From positions 186,001 through 250,000 of the forward strand of contig CALXYM010000001.1 of NCBI GenBank assembly GCA_944392965.1: a stretch of 64,000 bases of DNA. The letters run 5' to 3'. Each line of letters opens with the position of its first letter. Within the stretch, counting starts at the first letter, position 1. Made by a program: the position numbers and the translations under genes. The notes beneath the pieces are model-generated. The model was not told the DNA's origin, ran no database searches, and worked only from the letters and a program-made list of their open reading frames with translations. This document shows positions 17,471-25,777 of the stretch, piece after piece. This DNA is from an uncultured Spirochaetaceae bacterium. GTDB lineage: Bacteria > Spirochaetota > Spirochaetia > Sphaerochaetales > Sphaerochaetaceae.

Positions 17471-18098
17471 TTTCGTACTTTTAATTACATCTGTTTTATT
17501 TGTTTCGTCTCTTATTCTAGTAGGTTTTATGCTTATGTGCACAAGAAAACTTGATACAGAAGTCGCTAGAAAGTTGGTTCATATTCTCAGTTCTTTCTGG
17601 TGTCTTTTTCTGTGTGAGTTTAGAAATATATGGTGGGCTTTGATAGGTCCTATAATTTTTATTATTATTAATACTTGGTTCGCATTTAGTAATGTCAGTA
17701 TAAATGTAGGATTTTCCGACAGGAGAAGAAATATAGGATTTTCATTATATCCTGTTTCTGCTTTTTTTCTTACGTTTCTTCTCTATACCAAAAGAATCGA
17801 TATGCAGGTTTTTTTAACTAGTTTTTTCATTTTAGGATTTGGTGATGGATGTGCCTGTATTTTAGGGATAAGGCTGGGTAAGCATAAATATAAGAGTATC
17901 GGAGGTTTTAAAAGTATAGAAGGCTCTATGAGTTTTTTTATCATATCTTTTATTATATGCATATTATTACAATTCAGTCTTTTTTATGCTTGTCTTATCG
18001 CTGTTGTTACGACACTTGCAGAAGCTTTTTCTTTTAAAGGATTTGATAATTTTATTATTCCTTTAACTGTGGTTATTATGTGTTTGCTAATAGGATAA
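17460..18098 (+). CDS. Polyprenol/phytol-kinase-like membrane protein (VTE5/SEC59 type)
   Basis: Membrane protein of 212 residues, about six or seven segments, in the dolichol kinase/phytol kinase/CDP-diglyceride-synthase-like family. Characteristic are RKLVHILSS after the first segment, GFGDGCACILGIRLGKHK, the SIEGSMSFF block and the ending FKGFDNFIIPL. Members use CTP or a related nucleotide to phosphorylate a polyprenol. It overlaps the STAND gene by 11 nt, has GAGAGGAG just upstream, and is followed 3 nt later by a DUF92 gene. The pair resembles the plant VTE5-VTE6 couple that turns phytol into phytyl diphosphate, suggesting supply of a prenyl donor or lipid carrier. Confidence 0.75.
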   Translation: MMHDFVLLITSVLFVSSLILVGFMLMCTRKLDTEVARKLVHILSSFWCLFLCEFRNIWWALIGPIIFIIINTWFAFSNVSINVGFSDRRRNIGFSLYPVSAFFLTFLLYTKRIDMQVFLTSFFILGFGDGCACILGIRLGKHKYKSIGGFKSIEGSMSFFIISFIICILLQFSLFYACLIAVVTTLAEAFSFKGFDNFIIPLTVVIMCLLIG

Positions 18099-18101
18099 TG
18101 T

Positions 18102-18911
18102 ATGGGAAATCTGTCAAATATGTATTCATTTATTTTGATTATAGCAATAATGCTGTTTGTATTTTTTGCACATTGTTTTAAAACATCGGGCTATTTTGCT
18201 CTTTTTTTACTTTTATTGTTTAGTTCTTTTATTGGTGGTTATGCTTTTATCATTTTTTATTCATTTTTTTTAATTTCTTCTTATTTCACAGGAAAGTTTA
18301 CATCTCATACTTCCGATGTTTCCCAAATTGTAGCCAAAACAGGCCCTCGTGATTGGGTTCAAGTTTTTTCCAATGGTTTTCCTTCTTTTCTTGCATTGTG
18401 TTTATATGCGTATACTGAAAAATATATATTTATAATTGTTTTTACTGTAGCGGTAGGCCAAGCATGCGCAGATACATGGGCAAGTGATATTGGAATTCTT
18501 TCTTCAAAAGAACCAATTTCTATTTTTACTCTTCAGCCTGTTCGACGTGGAGAATCTGGAGGTATAACTTTTCTCGGAACGATAGCTAGTCTTTGTTCTG
18601 CTACTATTTTTGCGATATTATATAACATTATATTTTTCAGCACATATGTTAATATTAAATATACATTCATTATCATAATAATAATTGAATGTGGAGTTTT
18701 TCTTGATAGCTTTTTGGGTGCTACGTTTCAAATTCATTATTTAGCAGAAAGTAACGGAGTATTTTATTTAAGTGAGATTAGTCGAAATTCTGATGGTTCA
18801 TTTAGAAAGAAAGCTAGAGGTTTTAAATTCTTTACAAATGACATGGTCAATTTAGTAAGTGGTTTGATTTCTGTTTTTTTGTCATGGTTTTTTTGTTGCT
18901 TAGTTAGTTAA
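18102..18911 (+). CDS. DUF92 membrane protein (VTE6/TMEM19 type)
   Basis: DUF92 family protein, 269 residues, with about six membrane segments. The family's two signature stretches are present: ACADTWASDIGILS, equivalent to the GADTxASExG motif, and RRGESGGITFLGTIASL. DSFLGATFQ later in the chain also fits. The plant member VTE6 phosphorylates phytyl monophosphate to the diphosphate. Its coupling to a VTE5-like gene 3 nt upstream makes a two-step polyprenol-to-diphosphate route likely here; the actual alcohol is unknown. It ends 19 bp from the convergent YcaO gene. Confidence 0.8.
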   Translation: MGNLSNMYSFILIIAIMLFVFFAHCFKTSGYFALFLLLLFSSFIGGYAFIIFYSFFLISSYFTGKFTSHTSDVSQIVAKTGPRDWVQVFSNGFPSFLALCLYAYTEKYIFIIVFTVAVGQACADTWASDIGILSSKEPISIFTLQPVRRGESGGITFLGTIASLCSATIFAILYNIIFFSTYVNIKYTFIIIIIIECGVFLDSFLGATFQIHYLAESNGVFYLSEISRNSDGSFRKKARGFKFFTNDMVNLVSGLISVFLSWFFCCLVS

Positions 18912-18929
18912 GGAAGATTTCGAGTATGT

Positions 18930-20759
18930 CTAAAAGAAACTGATCATTTTTTGTTTTAAAACTAATTTTATTTTTTCTATTTTTTGATATGAACAAAAAG
19001 AATTTAATTCGCATTCATTGATGCAATTTATGTGATTGCACTCTATTTGAGGGAAAAAAGGTATTTTTTTTGTGTGTCCGTCTAAAATTTTAAGAATGGA
19101 ATTAACTACAGAAATATTTGTAAAAGAACTTAATATATTCTCTAGAAAGTTTCTATTACGATTATGTAAATGAGCATCAAAATATAAAATGCATATGGTT
19201 AATATCAGGTCTAATTCTTTAGTTATATTATTTAGATTTTCTTTTAGCTGTGTTAATCGCCTGAGGCCTTCTTCCCATTTGTTAAGCCTTGCACAACACA
19301 TTATCGTAATGAATGTATTGTTAAGGATGGGTGAACTAAAAGGAAAAATTTTGAGAGATAATTCATGTTTCAGTAAAATCGAAGGCGTATTTTGCCCAAT
19401 AAGGGGTGCAGTTATATCTAGTAATGAAAGTAAAGTTTCCGCATCTTGCATAGATGTAAATGTATTATTATGCCATCGTTCGGATATGTAGTTATAAGTA
19501 TTTCCTATGCGGAAACGCATTTCTGTCATATGTGATGGAAACATTTCACTAAGGGATGGAATGATTATATGAAATGATGGAAAACCTAGATAAGATACGT
19601 CATGTATTAATATATCCAAATTCTGGTTCAAAACTTTCTTTATTGCCCATGCGCATAAAGTATTGTTATCTCCTTGTGGATTTTCAGAAGGGGTATAAGG
19701 TATAGATGATTCTAAAAGTATTTCAGGAGGATAACTGCCTTTTCCCATTTTATACGAGTTGAAAAAATTTTGATAAGAAAGATTAGTGTTGCTAAAATCA
19801 ATTTTAGAATATTGTGAAAATTGATTTAGGCTTTTTCCTTGCATACATTCTGTAAGGCATCGTTCAACTGCTATATAAAATTTGGGATGGGCTCCTAAAC
19901 GAATTCCATATGTTCCTTTTTCCCTATTTTGTATGATAAGAACTGCAACAGGATAATCTACTAAAGTGGAAGCATCTTTTATGCTGAGTTTATATTTCCT
20001 ATTTTTATTAATTTTTAAAAGTATTTTATACAGCTCCCTGTAAGGCTTAAAGAAACTTAGAGGGACATTAGGTATTTCTTTAGGCCCTGACAACAACATT
20101 TTCTGAACTTTGCGTTCAAAAATCTCCGATATGCCTTGGATTAAAGCTTCTTCTTTTGTGTTGCCTGCACACATTCCATTGGAACCATTTAAATCTAGTA
20201 ATTTTAAATAAGGGAGGTAATAAGTTCTTTTTTCTTTAATACTTTCATATGGGAGACAAAGTAAACCATGGCGTTTATATTTTATAAAATCATCGCATCC
20301 GATTTTTATAAGCCATTTTTCAATAGATGAATGATCTATACTTAATAATTTTTTATCTTGACGTAAGTTTTTGAGCCAAGGATCTTCTTGTTCCACATAA
20401 CTTGTAATATCTAAAAACTTTTCATCTGGATAGTATTCAAATCCATAAAGCTTTTGGGTCTGTTGTTTTGTATAGCTGGGAAGTAGATAATTATTTTGTA
20501 GCCGTTCCATAAGTTCTGCTAGGGCACTAGCCTCAGCTAATTCCTTTGTCATTCCTTTCCCGTTTTGCCCTATGTTTAATCCTTTTATTGTTACTCTGAC
20601 GGAGTATAAGTCTTTTGAGTTAATGTTGTACCAAGTTTCTTCTGTATCTATACCTAGATTTGAAAGAATACTTTTTATTTTTATAATAGTTTCCTGTGGC
20701 GTATTTTCTTTATAATGTGTGCAAAAATAAAAATTTTCTTGTTCAATTAATTCTTTCAT
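18930..20759 (-). CDS. YcaO-domain protein, E. coli YcaO-like
   Basis: YcaO ATP-dependent enzyme of 609 residues. The three nucleotide/Mg-binding motifs are complete: ASALAELMER (Ser78, Glu82, Glu85, Arg86), EIFERKVQ (Glu212 to Gln219) and RCLTECMQ (Arg300, Glu304, Gln307). NGMCAGNTKEEA and the helical repeat region after about residue 430 match the stand-alone E. coli YcaO layout and length (about 590) rather than cyclodehydratases fused to an E1-like partner. YcaO enzymes activate backbone amides to make azolines, thioamides or amidines. No partner (E1-like, dehydrogenase, TfuA) is in the window. Unusual is a C-terminal cysteine cluster, CX4CX3CX5C, near residue 580. It is convergent with the radical SAM operon but shares its high A+T content. 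Confidence 0.88.
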   Translation of the reverse strand: MKELIEQENFYFCTHYKENTPQETIIKIKSILSNLGIDTEETWYNINSKDLYSVRVTIKGLNIGQNGKGMTKELAEASALAELMERLQNNYLLPSYTKQQTQKLYGFEYYPDEKFLDITSYVEQEDPWLKNLRQDKKLLSIDHSSIEKWLIKIGCDDFIKYKRHGLLCLPYESIKEKRTYYLPYLKLLDLNGSNGMCAGNTKEEALIQGISEIFERKVQKMLLSGPKEIPNVPLSFFKPYRELYKILLKINKNRKYKLSIKDASTLVDYPVAVLIIQNREKGTYGIRLGAHPKFYIAVERCLTECMQGKSLNQFSQYSKIDFSNTNLSYQNFFNSYKMGKGSYPPEILLESSIPYTPSENPQGDNNTLCAWAIKKVLNQNLDILIHDVSYLGFPSFHIIIPSLSEMFPSHMTEMRFRIGNTYNYISERWHNNTFTSMQDAETLLSLLDITAPLIGQNTPSILLKHELSLKIFPFSSPILNNTFITIMCCARLNKWEEGLRRLTQLKENLNNITKELDLILTICILYFDAHLHNRNRNFLENILSSFTNISVVNSILKILDGHTKKIPFFPQIECNHINCINECELNSFCSYQKIEKIKLVLKQKMISFF

Positions 20760-21047
20760 TGTCCTATATTTTATTTTAATTGATAACTGTTAATAATTCT
20801 AGTTTTTTCAATTTTAATTGAACTGATAAATACCCTATTCTCCAGTCCAGATTTCATGTTTTGGGAATATGGATATCACATCATGGATTCCTTTCATATC
20901 TGAAGTATGTGAGATTAAACTATCGATGGATGTTAATCTTTTTATGAGGATGAATGCTGAAGGCTTTTGCAAAAATAATCGGAGTCCCATACTCGAAACT
21001 ATATCTTGATGGAGACTCCGTATAATGAGAGGTAGATTGAAAATTAT
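20760..21047. other. Right border region of the AT-rich island
   Basis: About 290 bases without a convincing gene between the YcaO gene and an outer-membrane protein gene, both on the minus strand. It holds the upstream region of ycaO and an inverted repeat CGGAGTC/GACTCCG (20980-20986, 21014-21020). Base composition changes from very AT-rich to ordinary across it, so it probably marks the edge of the acquired segment. A frame of about 68 codons (21040 to 20835, minus) is open but has neither a good start nor any similarity I recognise. Confidence 0.5.
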
Positions 21048-22136
21048 TTATTTCGCACTGTCATAAAGCGTGAAGGCGGCATCAGGATTGTATCTCACTC
21101 CTACAGATACATATTGAACATGTTGGAAATACATGTTGTTAAATGGTGCCCTCCCGTTATGATATGAGATTTCTAGAGATATCCATTCATTGAATTCCTG
21201 GGCAATTGTGAGAGTGTGATCTACATCCCAGGGTTTATTCTCGTCATAGAATATATGACCAGGATCTGAATAATTGATTTTTCCATCTTGGAATAAATGG
21301 CAGTCGTATGCGATTGTCGTATCTCCAAGATTTTTGAAAATAAGGTAGCTGAGTTCAATTCCGAAGTTTATGACCAATGCGTTATAGGAATCAGGGTATG
21401 GATTGTTTGGCTTCCCATCCTGATCCAGCCAGCTGGGTGCGAATATCCATGGTCTGAGGTTTGTCGTGATTCCCGGGACAGGGAAATTGATGTCAAAATA
21501 GACTCTCAGGAAATCAAGAGGTTCTACAGACAGCCCTAAATCCAGGGTATCCATCCTTTCATATTTATATGTTACCCAGAAGTCTTTAAGTTGATCGCCA
21601 GGTATCCTTTTCCAGACAGCATCCCCATAGTGAGAACAATAGTGATGGGCACCGAATCTGAAGGAGAATACGTCAGCGACTCTCATCGTCAGGCCGAAAA
21701 AATATACTCCATCATATCCGATGGTATCTGCGAATTCCCCCTCCATGTACCAGTTAATAGCGCCTTGCCAGGAGAAATCAAAGGAGATAGGGCTGAGCCA
21801 ATGATCGAACGTGAATGTATGGCGAAGTACGGATATCGTCTCTCCTAAGTTGATTTCAACCATGAATGGAGCACCTGCGAAAGGTCTTGTTAAGGGGAAT
21901 TTTTCTATGACATACTTCCCTTCGTTATCATTATAATCATCTTGCAGGATGTATTCGGGAAATCCATCGGCATAATAGCTCAAGTTTAAAGCGAGTTCTG
22001 GCTTGTTCTTATCAGCCATGTATTCCTTATAGAGCGGATCGAATGAGAACAATTCAAGTTGGTAGTCGAAATCTGCGAAAATAAGTGAGAGTGGTAGGAT
22101 CAGTGCTAACAGAATTACAATCAGTTTTTTCTTCAC
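21048..22136 (-). CDS. DUF1207-like outer-membrane beta-barrel protein
   Basis: A 362-residue exported protein. The signal peptide (KKKLIVILLALILPLSLIFA) is followed by alternating beta strands rich in aromatic residues. RFGAHHYCSHYGD resembles the HxSSHxGD motif of DUF1207 outer-membrane proteins, and the spacing of strands fits a barrel. Translation starts at GTG (22136) with AAGGGAGA 6 nt upstream. Its promoter contains a nine-base C tract in the spacer (see 22160-22188), so expression may be phase-variable, common for surface proteins. Confidence 0.75.
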   Translation of the reverse strand: MKKKLIVILLALILPLSLIFADFDYQLELFSFDPLYKEYMADKNKPELALNLSYYADGFPEYILQDDYNDNEGKYVIEKFPLTRPFAGAPFMVEINLGETISVLRHTFTFDHWLSPISFDFSWQGAINWYMEGEFADTIGYDGVYFFGLTMRVADVFSFRFGAHHYCSHYGDAVWKRIPGDQLKDFWVTYKYERMDTLDLGLSVEPLDFLRVYFDINFPVPGITTNLRPWIFAPSWLDQDGKPNNPYPDSYNALVINFGIELSYLIFKNLGDTTIAYDCHLFQDGKINYSDPGHIFYDENKPWDVDHTLTIAQEFNEWISLEISYHNGRAPFNNMYFQHVQYVSVGVRYNPDAAFTLYDSAK

Positions 22137-22159
22137 GATTCATCTCCCTTAACGCATAA

Positions 22160-22188
22160 ATGTTAATGGGGGGGGGTATTCATGTCAA
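22160..22188 (-). promoter_or_regulatory. Promoter with C9 tract in the spacer
   Basis: On the minus strand TTGACA (22188-22183) and TAACAT (22165-22160) are separated by exactly 17 nt, of which nine are an uninterrupted C run (22176-22168). Change in run length by slippage would change the -35/-10 spacing and so promoter strength. Transcription would start about 16 nt before the GTG start of the outer-membrane protein. Confidence 0.6.
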
Positions 22189-22241
22189 GCTGAATCTCTA
22201 CTCTAATTATGGATATCCTGATTGTCTGGCAAAAAAAAATA

Positions 22242-22313
22242 TGGACATGGTGGGGGTCGGACCCACCGCCCCTTCCGTGTGAAGGAAGTGCTCTCCCGCT
22301 GAGCTACATGTCC
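22242..22313 (-). tRNA. tRNA-Val (anticodon CAC)
   Basis: A 72-nt cloverleaf on the minus strand. Acceptor stem GGACATG/CATGTCC, D-arm GTAGCTCAGCGGGAGAGC, anticodon stem CTTCC/GGAAG with loop TTCACAC, and T-arm with GGTCCGACCC. Anticodon CAC reads the valine codon GUG. CCA is not encoded. A nine-T run follows the 3' end (minus strand, 22240-22232). Confidence 0.93.
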
Positions 22314-22365
22314 ATTTACATAGATTTATAAATTAAATCCACTCATTTTGTAAAGAGTAGGGGTG

Positions 22366-22830
22366 TTACTCATTTTCTAAAAGTACCACGGCGTATGCCT
22401 CTACGGCCTCATTTCTCCCCGTGGCATCCACTCCTTCATGGGTTTTTGCCTTCACCGATATTCTGGAGATATCTAGATTCAATAGTTTAGCAAGATTTTT
22501 TCTGATGTCCTCAATATGTTTTCTCAACTTTATTTTTTCCAGAATTACGGTTGCATCGAGATTGATTATATCCGCTCTTGTCTCATTCATGGTCTCTGCT
22601 AAGAGGATTTTGGAATCGATATTCCTGTATCGTTCATCACTTGGTGGAAAGTGAGATCCTATGTCTCCCATTGCCATAGCTCCGAGAAGGGCATCTATGA
22701 TCGCATGAATAAGGACATCCCCGTCGCTGTGGGCATCCTCTCCAAGCAGGGATGGTATTTCAATGCCTCCAACCATGAGAGGTCTGTTTGCAATGAGGCG
22801 ATGGTTATCATAACCGAATCCGATTCTCAT
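22366..22830 (-). CDS. ispF: 2-C-methyl-D-erythritol 2,4-cyclodiphosphate synthase
   Basis: MEP-pathway enzyme that cyclises CDP-methylerythritol phosphate, 154 residues, a zinc-dependent trimer. The N terminus MRIGFGYDNHRL carries the metal ligands Asp8 and His10; SDGDVLIHAIIDALLGA and DIGSHFPPSD are typical. The usual TTTEKLGFTGR near the end reads KTHEGVDATGRNEAVEA, a tolerable variation. Its start overlaps the ispD stop by 4 nt, as in many bacteria where the two are coupled or fused. Confidence 0.95.
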   Translation of the reverse strand: MRIGFGYDNHRLIANRPLMVGGIEIPSLLGEDAHSDGDVLIHAIIDALLGAMAMGDIGSHFPPSDERYRNIDSKILLAETMNETRADIINLDATVILEKIKLRKHIEDIRKNLAKLLNLDISRISVKAKTHEGVDATGRNEAVEAYAVVLLENE

Positions 22831-23627
22831 TCCTCTCCTCCCAGGGAATACAGCAGTTCCCTCATCCTTCTTGTGGCCCGAGCGCTTTTCCTTCCTTCCT
22901 CTCTCTCTTTTACGTATTGTTCTATCTGGCTTTCCGCATCAGGAATGTCACTGAAATATGTGATTTTCCTATTCTCGTGGCTGCCTTGGACGGGCATGCA
23001 CCTGTATCCCGCCTCGAGATAGATTTCGATGTCGTCGGTGGCTGCACTGTTTTTCGATTCCTCATGGGCTTTCAATATCTCTTTAAAGCGGAATATCTGT
23101 GGAGTCTGTACCCTTACAAGTCCCGTCCTGTCTATGCTCTCTTTTATGAAACCATCACTGGCAAGCCGTTTTACGCTGTCATTTATCCTTATCGCAGGAG
23201 CGGCGGCCCCTGCGATTGTTGCGGAGGCAAGGGTGCTTATTATCAATTCCGGACGCAGGAAAGGACGGGCTCCGTCATGTATCGCAACATATTCAATCCT
23301 GTCCTCAAACGCTTTAAGGGCATTGAGGGCCTTGCCAACGCTCTCTTTCCTCGTTTCGCCTCCTGGAATGATTAAAAAAGGGATGGTGTTTATATTTGCA
23401 AGATCTTCAAGTGCTATTATGGTCTCATCCTCGCACCCTTCAGGGCAGGTTACGCATATTGCACTCAGGCCCGGGATTTCAAAAAACGGCTCTGCCGCCC
23501 TATAAAGCACCGTGTGCCCGTCTATCTTAAGATATTCCTTTTTTACCGTGTTCTCATGTCCTTTATTGAAACGTTCCGATTTTCCCGCTGCAGTTATGAC
23601 CGCGGCAAATGATGGAAAGTTATTCAT
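22827..23627 (-). CDS. ispD: 2-C-methyl-D-erythritol 4-phosphate cytidylyltransferase
   Basis: MEP-pathway enzyme that joins CTP to methylerythritol phosphate, 266 residues. AVITAAGKSERF is the nucleotide-binding loop, followed by EYLKIDGHTVLYRAAEPFFE; VAIHDGARPFL and RVQTPQIFRFKEI are classic IspD motifs. It has a basic extension of about 30 residues (EREEGRKSARATRRMREL) beyond the usual end, just before ispF. It precedes ispF with a 4-nt overlap and follows carD. Confidence 0.95.
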   Translation of the reverse strand: MNNFPSFAAVITAAGKSERFNKGHENTVKKEYLKIDGHTVLYRAAEPFFEIPGLSAICVTCPEGCEDETIIALEDLANINTIPFLIIPGGETRKESVGKALNALKAFEDRIEYVAIHDGARPFLRPELIISTLASATIAGAAAPAIRINDSVKRLASDGFIKESIDRTGLVRVQTPQIFRFKEILKAHEESKNSAATDDIEIYLEAGYRCMPVQGSHENRKITYFSDIPDAESQIEQYVKEREEGRKSARATRRMRELLYSLGGEE

Positions 23628-23642
23628 CTTCTTTCTCCAAAT

Positions 23643-24158
23643 TTAAATTGTAGTGCTTTTAAGTCGTTCTAGATGGCTGAATATCGTTCTTTTCGCACTA
23701 TCTGAGTCGATACCTAGCACATAAGAGCATTCATCGACAAGGTGTGTGAGTGCATTTTCAAATAATCTTCTTTCTTGAATGGGTAGATCCCTGACTTTCT
23801 GCCTGTTGTAAAGGATGTTCACGACGACTGCCACATTTCCTATCGTGCCCGTTTTCAGAAGGTTCATCTGCAGCTGCTGCCGACTCTTCCAGTCTGAACC
23901 ATGGATGTCTTTCTTCTCCGACAGGCTCTGGATGGCTTTTTTCATATCCTCCTTCTTAGAGAGCCTTCTGAGTCCCAACGTTTCCGCGTTGGCTTTTGGA
24001 AGCAGGATGTTCATATCAAGAGAGGGGATTGTTATCACATAGTATTCCACGCTTTCCCCGTTAAGGACTTTTTCTGTTATATCGCTGATTACTCCGACTC
24101 CGTGAGTAGGATAGACGACTTTCTCGCCTATTGAAAATCCTTTTTTTTCATCTCCCAT
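23643..24158 (-). CDS. carD: CarD-family transcription regulator
   Basis: CarD/CdnL-type RNA-polymerase-binding protein, 171 residues from the ATG at 24158. The N-terminal Tudor-like RNAP-interaction domain starts GEKVVYPTHGVGVISDI and includes YYVITIPSLDMNILLPKANA. The C-terminal helical DNA-binding part includes RRLFENALTHLVDECSYVLG. Such proteins stabilise the open promoter complex, often at ribosomal RNA genes. No ribosome-binding site precedes the ATG, and TACAAT ends 9 nt before it, so the mRNA may be nearly leaderless. The carD-ispD-ispF order is common in spirochaetes and firmicutes. Confidence 0.92.
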   Translation of the reverse strand: MGDEKKGFSIGEKVVYPTHGVGVISDITEKVLNGESVEYYVITIPSLDMNILLPKANAETLGLRRLSKKEDMKKAIQSLSEKKDIHGSDWKSRQQLQMNLLKTGTIGNVAVVVNILYNRQKVRDLPIQERRLFENALTHLVDECSYVLGIDSDSAKRTIFSHLERLKSTTI

Positions 24159-24268
24159 GGTTGTTTTATTGTACCATATTTTCCGTTCTTGGGGATAACT
24201 CTTTTTTACCAGATGTAAGAATGGCACTTATCCTTCCATTTTTCCTTGTGAGAATTTATACTAGGCTC

Positions 24269-25777
24269 ATGAGCAGAGATAGATACATGGGTATTCTTAT
24301 TCACCCTACGAGTTTTTACTCCCCGTTCGGGGTAGGAGATCTTGGAGATGAGGCTCACGCCTTCATCGACATCGCATCGGAGAACAAGGTAAGACTCTGG
24401 CAGGTTCTTCCTCTCGGACCGACCGGCTACGGAGATAGCCCGTATGCGGCCCGTAGCACTTTCGCAGGTAACGAGCTCCTGATAGATCTAAAAGGGCTTT
24501 ATCTTGAAGGTTATCTGGATCTTGAGGATGTCATGAGGGAGGATGACCGCTCGGAACGTGTCGATTATGGTAAGGCGAGGAGTTTGAAATTCCCTCTTTT
24601 GATAAAGGCGGCGAGAAATTTCCTCAAAGGTGCCAAGAAGGATAAGAAATATCAGGAATTCTTGAAAAATGAGGACTGGTGGCTCTCCGATTATGCACTC
24701 TATCAGGTGCTCTGTGATCAGTTCAACGATTCAAGATGGTTCTCCTCCTGGCCGATGGAGCTTAAGAACAGGGTTCCTTCTGCCATAGCGAAGGTAGAAA
24801 AGGAGAAGAAGGATGAGATTGATATATGGAAGGTCCTTCAGTACTTCTTCCGTACCCAGTGGCTCTCCTTGAAAGAGTATGCCAACGAGAAGGGGATAAA
24901 GATCATAGGGGATATTCCTATTTTCGTCGCTCCTGACAGTGTCGATGCTTGGACGAACCGGAATCTTTTAAAGATAGATGAGGATGGGAATCAGGAAGCA
25001 TCCAGCGGAGTACCGCCAGATGCTTTCAGTGCCACGGGTCAGCTCTGGGGAAATCCTCTATACAGATGGAGTGAGCATAAGAAGACGGGATTTTCTTGGT
25101 GGATATCGAGAATAAGGGAAACGCTGAAGCTCTGTGATATCATAAGGATAGATCATTTCAGAGGGCTTGCCGCCTGTTGGGAGGTCCCCAGTGGTGAGGA
25201 GACCGCCATCAATGGTAAATGGGTGAAGAGTCCAGGAAAAGAGCTCTTAAGCGCTGTCAAGGCTGCACTTGGAGATGAGCTTCCGCTTATTGCGGAGGAT
25301 CTGGGGGTGATAACGGACGATGTAGTAGCTCTCAGGGATGGTTTCAATCTTCCGGGGATGAAGATATTGCAGTTCGCGTTTTCCAGGAAGGATGATGGGG
25401 AGTTTGATGCTGATAACCCGTATCTTCCACATAATATCGGGCCTAATTCTATCGTCTATACGGGAACGCATGATAACAATACCTCTGTCGGCTGGTATAA
25501 TGCGCTCAGTGAAGATGAGAAGGATTTGGTAAGAAGGTATTTTGAATGTCCTGATGATCAGGCTGTTTGGCAGATGATAAGGCATATCATGATGAGTAAT
25601 GCAAAATACGCTGTCATACCGATGCAGGATCTTTTGATGCTCGATCAGGATGCAAGGATGAACACTCCCAGTACCTGCGGTTCTTCAAACTGGTCTTGGA
25701 AGCTTAAGAAAGGGGAGATTGAAAGTCCAAACTGGTCCAGGCTTCATTATCTCATCAAACTTTATGGAAGGTATTAA
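24269..25777 (+). CDS. malQ: 4-alpha-glucanotransferase (amylomaltase, GH77)
   Basis: Amylomaltase of 502 residues that transfers alpha-1,4-glucan segments between maltodextrins. GH77 motifs: SPYAARSTFAGNELLID, IIGDIPIFVAPDS, the nucleophile Asp in IRIDHFRG, the acid/base Glu in LIAEDLG, and THDNNTSVGW. The ATG at 24269 fits the family N terminus; the frame is open further upstream but that part has no similarity and overlaps carD. TATACT at 24257-24262 lies 6 nt before this ATG and there is no ribosome-binding site, so it may be leaderless. It is followed directly by rsmE. Confidence 0.94.
   Translation: MSRDRYMGILIHPTSFYSPFGVGDLGDEAHAFIDIASENKVRLWQVLPLGPTGYGDSPYAARSTFAGNELLIDLKGLYLEGYLDLEDVMREDDRSERVDYGKARSLKFPLLIKAARNFLKGAKKDKKYQEFLKNEDWWLSDYALYQVLCDQFNDSRWFSSWPMELKNRVPSAIAKVEKEKKDEIDIWKVLQYFFRTQWLSLKEYANEKGIKIIGDIPIFVAPDSVDAWTNRNLLKIDEDGNQEASSGVPPDAFSATGQLWGNPLYRWSEHKKTGFSWWISRIRETLKLCDIIRIDHFRGLAACWEVPSGEETAINGKWVKSPGKELLSAVKAALGDELPLIAEDLGVITDDVVALRDGFNLPGMKILQFAFSRKDDGEFDADNPYLPHNIGPNSIVYTGTHDNNTSVGWYNALSEDEKDLVRRYFECPDDQAVWQMIRHIMMSNAKYAVIPMQDLLMLDQDARMNTPSTCGSSNWSWKLKKGEIESPNWSRLHYLIKLYGRY

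Noticed and set aside
18930-20759. YcaO as a classical azoline-forming cyclodehydratase
   Set aside because: No E1-like or ocin-ThiF partner and no dehydrogenase is encoded nearby, and the layout is that of E. coli YcaO; only a general YcaO role is claimed.
20835-21040. Open frame of about 68 codons on the minus strand upstream of the YcaO gene
   Set aside because: No ribosome-binding site or convincing start, no recognised similarity, and it spans an inverted repeat; described only as part of the border region.
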